Shown piece by piece: positions 6,287 to 10,029 of a DNA stretch of 10,029 nt. Source of the DNA: Ignavibacteriaceae bacterium (GTDB lineage Bacteria > Bacteroidota > Ignavibacteria > Ignavibacteriales > Ignavibacteriaceae). The position numbers and the translations under genes were made by a program. A model generated the notes under the pieces. It had not been told where the DNA came from, did not search any database, and saw nothing but the letters and a program-made list of their open reading frames with translations. Positions within the stretch are counted from its first letter, which is position 1. Each line of letters starts with the position of its first letter. The stretch covers positions 1 through 10,029 of the forward strand of contig JANWIS010000104.1 of the NCBI GenBank assembly GCA_025449775.1, in the 5' to 3' direction.

Positions 6287-6847
6287 ATGAGAAAATTATT
6301 TTTATCAATCCTTTTATTGGTGACAGTTTTCACCGTAAATGGACAAAATCAATTCTTTACAAAAAGTGGAAAAATATACTTCAATGCTACTTCATCAATG
6401 GAAACTATTGAAGCAACCAATGAGAAGGCAGTGAGTAAACTTGATGTAACAACAGGCACAATCGAATTTGCTTTACTTATGAAAGCATTTAGTTTTGAAA
6501 AAGCCCTGATGCAGGAGCATTTCAATGAGAACTATGTTGAGTCGGATCAATTTCCTAAAGCTGCATTCAAAGGAACTATTACAGATATCAAAACAGTTGA
6601 TCTGCAAAAAAACGGAACGTATCCGGTAAAGGTAAAAGGGATGTTGACCCTTCATGGTGAAACTAAAGAAGTTATGACAGATGGAACACTGACTGTAAAA
6701 GATGGAAACATTACTTCAGCGAAATCACAGTTTAAGATTTTACTTGAGGATTATAAAATCATAATACCTTCTGTAGTAAAAGAAAAAATTTCAAAAGATG
6801 TACTTATTAAAGTTGATCTGAACTACGAACCTTATAAAAGTTCTTAA
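6287..6847 (+). CDS. Secreted YceI-family protein (second paralog)
   Basis: A 186-residue protein with a clear signal peptide (MRKLFLSILLLVTVFTVNGQ, cleavage probably near residue 19) and one YceI-like domain. Its blocks match the protein at 370-927 in order: FTKSGKIYF, EHFNENYVESDQFPKAAFKG, GTYPVKVKGMLTLHG, VKDGNITSAKSQFKILLEDY and IPSVVKEKISKDV. The family is periplasmic and binds hydrophobic, often isoprenoid, ligands; the specific ligand is not readable here. ATG 6287 follows the OB-fold stop by 27 bases, and the gene is closed by a strong intrinsic terminator, so it is the last gene of the heme-lipoprotein operon. YceI genes beside cytochrome-domain genes are a recurring arrangement in this phylum as I recall it, consistent with a shared lipid or quinone-linked role, which remains inference. 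Confidence 0.88.
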   Translation: MRKLFLSILLLVTVFTVNGQNQFFTKSGKIYFNATSSMETIEATNEKAVSKLDVTTGTIEFALLMKAFSFEKALMQEHFNENYVESDQFPKAAFKGTITDIKTVDLQKNGTYPVKVKGMLTLHGETKEVMTDGTLTVKDGNITSAKSQFKILLEDYKIIIPSVVKEKISKDVLIKVDLNYEPYKSS

Positions 6848-6867
6848 AAAAGTGTTCATGTGTGTTA

Positions 6868-6913
6868 AACCCCTTTGGCCAGAATTTTTTTTAGCCGGAG
6901 GGGTTCTTTTTTT
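6868..6913 (+). terminator. Strong rho-independent terminator
   Basis: A 12-pair stem is formed by AACCCCTTTGGC (6868-6879) and GCCGGAGGGGTT (6894-6905), with two G-U pairs and no mismatch. The 14-base loop is T-rich, and seven Ts follow at 6907-6913. It lies 21 bases after the YceI stop and ends the forward operon. On the opposite strand the hairpin is also stable but followed by a poor T-tract, so it may only partly stop transcripts coming from the minus-strand genes. Confidence 0.88.
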
Positions 6914-6968
6914 GGATAAAACCTATGGATATTACAGAATATCTGGCAGGAAATAATTTTTCACCGGA

Positions 6969-7397
6969 TTATCTTATTCCCAGGTTGAAAAAATAATCAA
7001 GTGAAAAAATATCAGCTGACCCTGAACTAAATAGCAGAATGACCAGGAATACTATTCTCGGGAAATAGAACTGCATATCCCACATAGGCTTAATAAAACT
7101 AAAAACAAATGCAACAAAAATTAAATCAGCTGCTAATAAGTGCATACAAATGTCTTTGAACAATCCGAAAAAAAGTAATAATCCGCATATCAATTCAATT
7201 AAGGAAGAAATTGCAATTGCAGGCTTGATAAAAAATAAAGGGAAATGGATTTTTCCCATGGGTTCATTTAATAAACGTACAACATTTTCAATTTTAATTT
7301 TGAAGAGTTTATCGTATCCCTGAAAGAAGAATAAAATTCCGGTTACGGTTCGCAACAATAAAATTGCAACGGATGTATTAAGAAATTCAGAAGTCAT
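6969..7397 (-). CDS. DoxX-like integral membrane protein
   Basis: A 142-residue, very hydrophobic protein with four predicted membrane helices (about 10-25, 52-72, 84-102, 112-126). The pattern LLRTVTGILFFFQGYDKLF near the N-terminus and SSLIELICGLLLFFGLF in the middle is typical of the DoxX/DoxD-MauE superfamily, small inner-membrane proteins often tied to redox or sulfur metabolism and envelope stress. R16, the GYDKLF turn and E68 are the recognisable polar positions. ATG 7397 is the natural start. A TATATTTG element lies just upstream. It is 61 bases downstream of the barrel gene on the same strand and convergent with the YceI operon. No enzymatic motif is visible and the precise role is unknown. 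Confidence 0.75.
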   Translation of the reverse strand: MTSEFLNTSVAILLLRTVTGILFFFQGYDKLFKIKIENVVRLLNEPMGKIHFPLFFIKPAIAISSLIELICGLLLFFGLFKDICMHLLAADLIFVAFVFSFIKPMWDMQFYFPRIVFLVILLFSSGSADIFSLDYFFNLGIR

Positions 7398-7414
7398 AAT
7401 TCAGATTTATTTTT

Positions 7415-7422
7415 CAAATATA
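7415..7422 (-). promoter_or_regulatory. Candidate -7 promoter element for the DoxX-like gene
   Basis: Read on the minus strand, TATATTTG matches TAnnTTTG exactly and ends 17 bases before ATG 7397, a sensible short leader. The -33 partner is poor (TGTT about 18 bases upstream), so this is a moderate guess that the DoxX-like gene has its own promoter in addition to read-through from the barrel gene. Confidence 0.4.
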
Positions 7423-7458
7423 AGGAATCAAAAAAGGAATAACACTTTAATGAATACA

Positions 7459-8544
7459 TCAGAACGCTTCTTTCAGAATAACATAAATTCCATTGCTATT
7501 TTTGCCAAAGCCAAAGTCGACACGAAGATTTAATTTTTCCTTTTCCTGGAGGAGTATCCTCAACCCGCCCCCGAAAGCATAATGAAAGTCATTAATATTC
7601 ATTTCATCTATGTAATTACTTACTTGTCCGGCAGAGGCAAATCCCACTACTCCCAATCTCCAGAATAAGTACTGTCGTAATTCGGCCTGAAAAGCCAATA
7701 AATTCTGATCAGAATAACGCCCTTTATAGAAACCACGCATTATTTCCGGGCCTCCTAACATGGCCAGGTAGCGGACAGGCGCATCTCCACTGTTTATTTT
7801 TGTATAAGATTGAAGCCCGAGTACCCTATTCCTTCCTGCAGGAATAAATTTTCGTAAATCAAGAACGATACTTGAGAAATCAAAATCACTTCCTATGGCA
7901 TGCGAGAATTTTGAAACATTCAGTTCGGCAAATGATCCATGGCTTGGTGAAAAAGCATTATTACGTGTATCCCAGGTAAGCAAAATACCTGCTCCGGATG
8001 AAAATCCACCTTCCTTACCAACTATATTCTGTTCATCGAAAATTCCGCCATCGATGTAAGTAAAATGTCTTACTTCCTGTAATTCATAGCTGACACCAAT
8101 ATATAATTTCCTGAAAAACTTTACAATAAATTGAGGATTGGCAAACATCTGCCTGAGTGAGTAATCCTCTTTTAAATTATCAGGTGAATCGTTTCCCAGG
8201 CCCCAGAATTTATCAGGGTAATTACTTAATGAACTATGAAAGCGGAATATTTGTTTCTCACCCGAAAAGTATATTGTTGATCCAAGAACAATTACTGTTT
8301 GTTCCCTTAGAGTATATAAGCCGAGCAGGTTAATATCAGAAGTTCTGAGTTCTTCTTCGTTTTTTTTCGCTTTAAAAAAATAAGCCCCTGCTGCGCCAAA
8401 TCCCCAACTTGTTTCCGGTGACTGGAGTAAAAAAGGAAATACAAGGAAACGGGAAGCAACTCCTTTAGGAAGGGTATCATCTTCGGAAGCCCTGCATTTA
8501 ATTGATAAAGCGGTGATTATGGTTAGTATAAGAAAAAATCTCAT
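7459..8544 (-). CDS. BamA/TamA-type outer-membrane beta-barrel protein without POTRA domains
   Basis: A 361-residue outer-membrane protein with a signal peptide (MRFFLILTIITALSIKC..., cleavage probably near residue 20) followed directly by an Omp85-like barrel. Diagnostic features are ILLTWDTRNNAFSPSHGSF (about 187-205), LGGPEIMRGFYKGRYSDQ (about 263-280, the RGF motif of the lid loop), the strand pattern LLAFQAELRQYLFWRLG, and a C-terminal phenylalanine as expected of a BAM-inserted barrel. Members with POTRA domains assemble or move outer-membrane proteins; this one has no room for them (about 20 residues before the barrel), so assembly activity is unlikely. ATG 8544 is preferred; the reading frame extends four codons further to a TTG at 8556. 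The DoxX-like gene follows on the same strand. The substrate or role is unknown. Confidence 0.83.
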   Translation of the reverse strand: MRFFLILTIITALSIKCRASEDDTLPKGVASRFLVFPFLLQSPETSWGFGAAGAYFFKAKKNEEELRTSDINLLGLYTLREQTVIVLGSTIYFSGEKQIFRFHSSLSNYPDKFWGLGNDSPDNLKEDYSLRQMFANPQFIVKFFRKLYIGVSYELQEVRHFTYIDGGIFDEQNIVGKEGGFSSGAGILLTWDTRNNAFSPSHGSFAELNVSKFSHAIGSDFDFSSIVLDLRKFIPAGRNRVLGLQSYTKINSGDAPVRYLAMLGGPEIMRGFYKGRYSDQNLLAFQAELRQYLFWRLGVVGFASAGQVSNYIDEMNINDFHYAFGGGLRILLQEKEKLNLRVDFGFGKNSNGIYVILKEAF

Positions 8545-8669
8545 AAATTGATGCAATATAAGTTTTCAAAATTGAATTTAGAATTTATGTTAAAATGAAA
8601 AAATCTATGAGTTATATTGAAGAAATTCATAACAAAAAAATAAAAATTACTTATTCGCGTTTTACAAAT
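8545..8669. other. Divergent intergenic region, no confident promoter
   Basis: This 125-base, A/T-dominated stretch separates the divergent barrel and thioredoxin-fold genes and should hold promoters for both. I see no clean TAnnTTTG with a well-placed TTTG on either strand. The frame of the downstream gene stays open back to an ATG at 8595, which would add a lysine-rich 25-residue leader before the signal peptide; I treat that part as untranslated. Confidence 0.4.
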
Positions 8670-9191
8670 ATGAAAACTACTGTTCTGCTACTTTATTTTG
8701 TATGTATACTTTCAAATATATTTTCACAAACAGTTCCTGCAATCAAGGGTGAGACAATTGACAACAAAAACATATCAATTCCTGACGATCTGAAAGGTAA
8801 ATATTCATTGATTTGTATTGCTTCTTCTATGAATTCACAAAAGGATCTTGAAGGCTGGCTGGATCCTGTTTACCAGAAATATATTGCAAAGACAGGACTA
8901 ATGGATGACATGTATGATGTAAATGTTTATTTCATTCCGGTTTTGACCGGGACAAATTTATCATTTGCTACTTCGATGAAAAAAAAATTTAAAGAAAATG
9001 CTCAGGAGGATTTACGCCCTCATGTGTTGTTTTGTACAGAAAACGGAAAAGAAGTTTTATCAGCGTTGAATATCAATAATACCGATGTGCCTTATTTCTT
9101 TTTACTGAATAAGGATTCAAATATTATTTTTCGAACGAGTGGCAGATTTACCGAAGAAAAGTTTGATGCAATTGATGACCTGATTGAATAA
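8670..9191 (+). CDS. Secreted thioredoxin-fold protein lacking CXXC
   Basis: A 173-residue exported protein. Starting at ATG 8670 gives a good signal peptide (MKTTVLLLYFVCILSNIFSQ, cleavage after about residue 19-20). The rest resembles the AhpC/TSA-thioredoxin superfamily: LKGKYSLICIASS (first strand and the start of the active-site helix), MYDVNVYFIPVLTG, RPHVLFCTENG, and TDVPYFFLLNKDSNIIFRTSGRF with the cis-proline at P141. Where a thiol enzyme has CXXC the sequence is ASSMNSQ, so thiol-disulfide activity is not expected; the only mature-region cysteines are C49 and C122. The overall shape also recalls Atp10-like chaperone folds, but I would not assign that. It is a single gene, divergent from the barrel gene and convergent with the receptor gene. 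Function unknown. Confidence 0.7.
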   Translation: MKTTVLLLYFVCILSNIFSQTVPAIKGETIDNKNISIPDDLKGKYSLICIASSMNSQKDLEGWLDPVYQKYIAKTGLMDDMYDVNVYFIPVLTGTNLSFATSMKKKFKENAQEDLRPHVLFCTENGKEVLSALNINNTDVPYFFLLNKDSNIIFRTSGRFTEEKFDAIDDLIE

Positions 9192-9248
9192 GAGTAAATT
9201 TGTGAAAGGGAATTAAAAAATGTGTAATTGACAGATTATAAAGATTAT

Positions 9249-10029
9249 TTAACGGCCTTGCTTCACCCTGTTTTGCTCTTCAGTTGTACTTAATCTCTTT
9301 CCTCTCTTCTGCATTTGCTTACCGAATTTATAGGATACATGAAAGCGAACAAACTGGCTGTCATATATTCTTTCGAAATCAGCATCAATATTTTCATATT
9401 TAATTTGCGAATGCATAATATCAGTATGAAAGATGTCATTAAAATTCAATCTAACCTGCATTCTCTCTTTTAAGAACATTTTACTTATTCCACCTGAAAC
9501 TGAATAAGTAGGTTGAACCAGCCAGGTTCCCCAAACTGTTTCAGAATTATACCAGAATATTAACTCAGCTGTTATCCCTTTAGGGAGTGTAAAACTGTTA
9601 GTAGAGTTGAAAGAATATGAGGTAAGATCTTTATCAACGAAACCAACTGATGAAGTTCCATAGTAATGATTATTGTAAAGATTAAAACTATTTGTTGATT
9701 GCAACCATTCAGTAACATCTACTGGAATACTCAGGTTGATTCCATAATTGTCATAAGAGTCAAGGTTCTCAGTGGTTATGTACGTTGTATGTGTTGAGTC
9801 TATTTGTTTGGTAATTTGCGTCATTGCATCGGCTGTATGACTAAAATTAAATGCAACCGTGTACATCTGTAAATAAGTATAAGAAAGCTCAAAAGAGTTG
9901 GTCAGTTGTGGCATAAGCATCGGGTTTCCTTCCATGTAATTATATGGATCGATAAAATATTTGAAAGGATTTAATTGCTGATAGGCCGGACGATCAATTC
10001 TCCTGCTATACGAAGTCTTAGCCTGGTGT
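9249..10029 (-). CDS. TonB-receptor-like outer-membrane beta-barrel protein (OMP_b-brl_3), C-terminal part
   Basis: The last 259 codons of a large minus-strand gene whose N-terminal part lies beyond the window's right edge. The frame is open to the edge; the ATG at 9935 is internal, because the residues before it (YSRRIDRPAYQQLNPF then YFIDPYNYMEGNP) form the family's most conserved block. After it come alternating amphipathic strands (LTNSFELSYTYL, NYGINLSIPVDV, ITAELIFWYNSETVWG, MQVRLNFNDIFHT, QFVRFHVSYKFGKQ), typical of outer-membrane barrels of the TonB-dependent receptor class found in Bacteroidota. A basic, polar tail of about 25 residues follows the last strand. Substrate and the presence of plug or carboxypeptidase-like N-terminal domains cannot be judged from this fragment. 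Confidence 0.85.
   Translation of the reverse strand, partial: HQAKTSYSRRIDRPAYQQLNPFKYFIDPYNYMEGNPMLMPQLTNSFELSYTYLQMYTVAFNFSHTADAMTQITKQIDSTHTTYITTENLDSYDNYGINLSIPVDVTEWLQSTNSFNLYNNHYYGTSSVGFVDKDLTSYSFNSTNSFTLPKGITAELIFWYNSETVWGTWLVQPTYSVSGGISKMFLKERMQVRLNFNDIFHTDIMHSQIKYENIDADFERIYDSQFVRFHVSYKFGKQMQKRGKRLSTTEEQNRVKQGR

Noticed and set aside
6928..6943. Inverted repeat GATATT-ACAG-AATATC between the convergent YceI and DoxX-like genes
   Set aside because: It is a perfect but short, A/T-only hairpin with no T-tract next to it, so it is too weak to call a terminator or operator; the strong terminator upstream already explains the region.
8595..8669. N-terminal extension of the thioredoxin-fold protein
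   Set aside because: The extra 25 lysine-rich residues would bury the signal peptide; the internal ATG 8670 gives a standard exported protein.
9192..9248. Convergent gap searched for a bidirectional terminator
   Set aside because: No stem of useful length with a T-tract was found; nothing to report.

Overview
The window looks like AT-rich chromosomal DNA of an uncultured or marine/sediment-type member of the Bacteroidota. The signs are a Bacteroidota-style Kdo transferase, a large propeller/Y_Y_Y/LytS-type sensor kinase paired with a LytTR regulator, an OMP_b-brl_3 outer-membrane receptor, YceI proteins, weak or absent Shine-Dalgarno sites, and TAnnTTTG-like promoter elements. No RNA gene, CRISPR array, insertion sequence, attachment site or origin was seen. 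No gap between genes exceeds about 125 bases.

Layout. 1-337 (+): C-terminal end of the Kdo transferase gene. 370-4580 (+): a tightly packed block of a secreted YceI-like protein, a 972-residue sensor kinase that starts at a TTG inside the YceI gene, and its LytTR response regulator, which overlaps the kinase gene by 20 bases. 4581-4681: a short intergenic region with two perfect 11-base direct repeats exactly 21 bases apart, the geometry expected of a LytTR operator, just upstream of promoter-like elements. 4682-6847 (+): two c-type-cytochrome-domain lipoproteins, a membrane-anchored OB-fold protein and a second YceI-like protein, closed by a strong intrinsic terminator at 6868-6913. 6969-8544 (-): a DoxX-like membrane protein downstream of a POTRA-less BamA/TamA-type outer-membrane barrel. 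8670-9191 (+): a secreted thioredoxin-fold protein without a CXXC motif. 9249-10029 (-): C-terminal part of an outer-membrane beta-barrel receptor that continues beyond the window.

How it may work together. The most interesting unit is 370-6847. A periplasm-sensing two-component system sits between two paralogous YceI genes, and its probable DNA target lies directly in front of a set of cell-envelope heme/OB-fold/YceI proteins. My reading is a self-contained, locally wired envelope regulon in which the kinase senses a periplasmic cue and the LytTR regulator switches on the heme-lipoprotein operon. The domain assignments are well supported by sequence; the regulatory link and the signal are inference.
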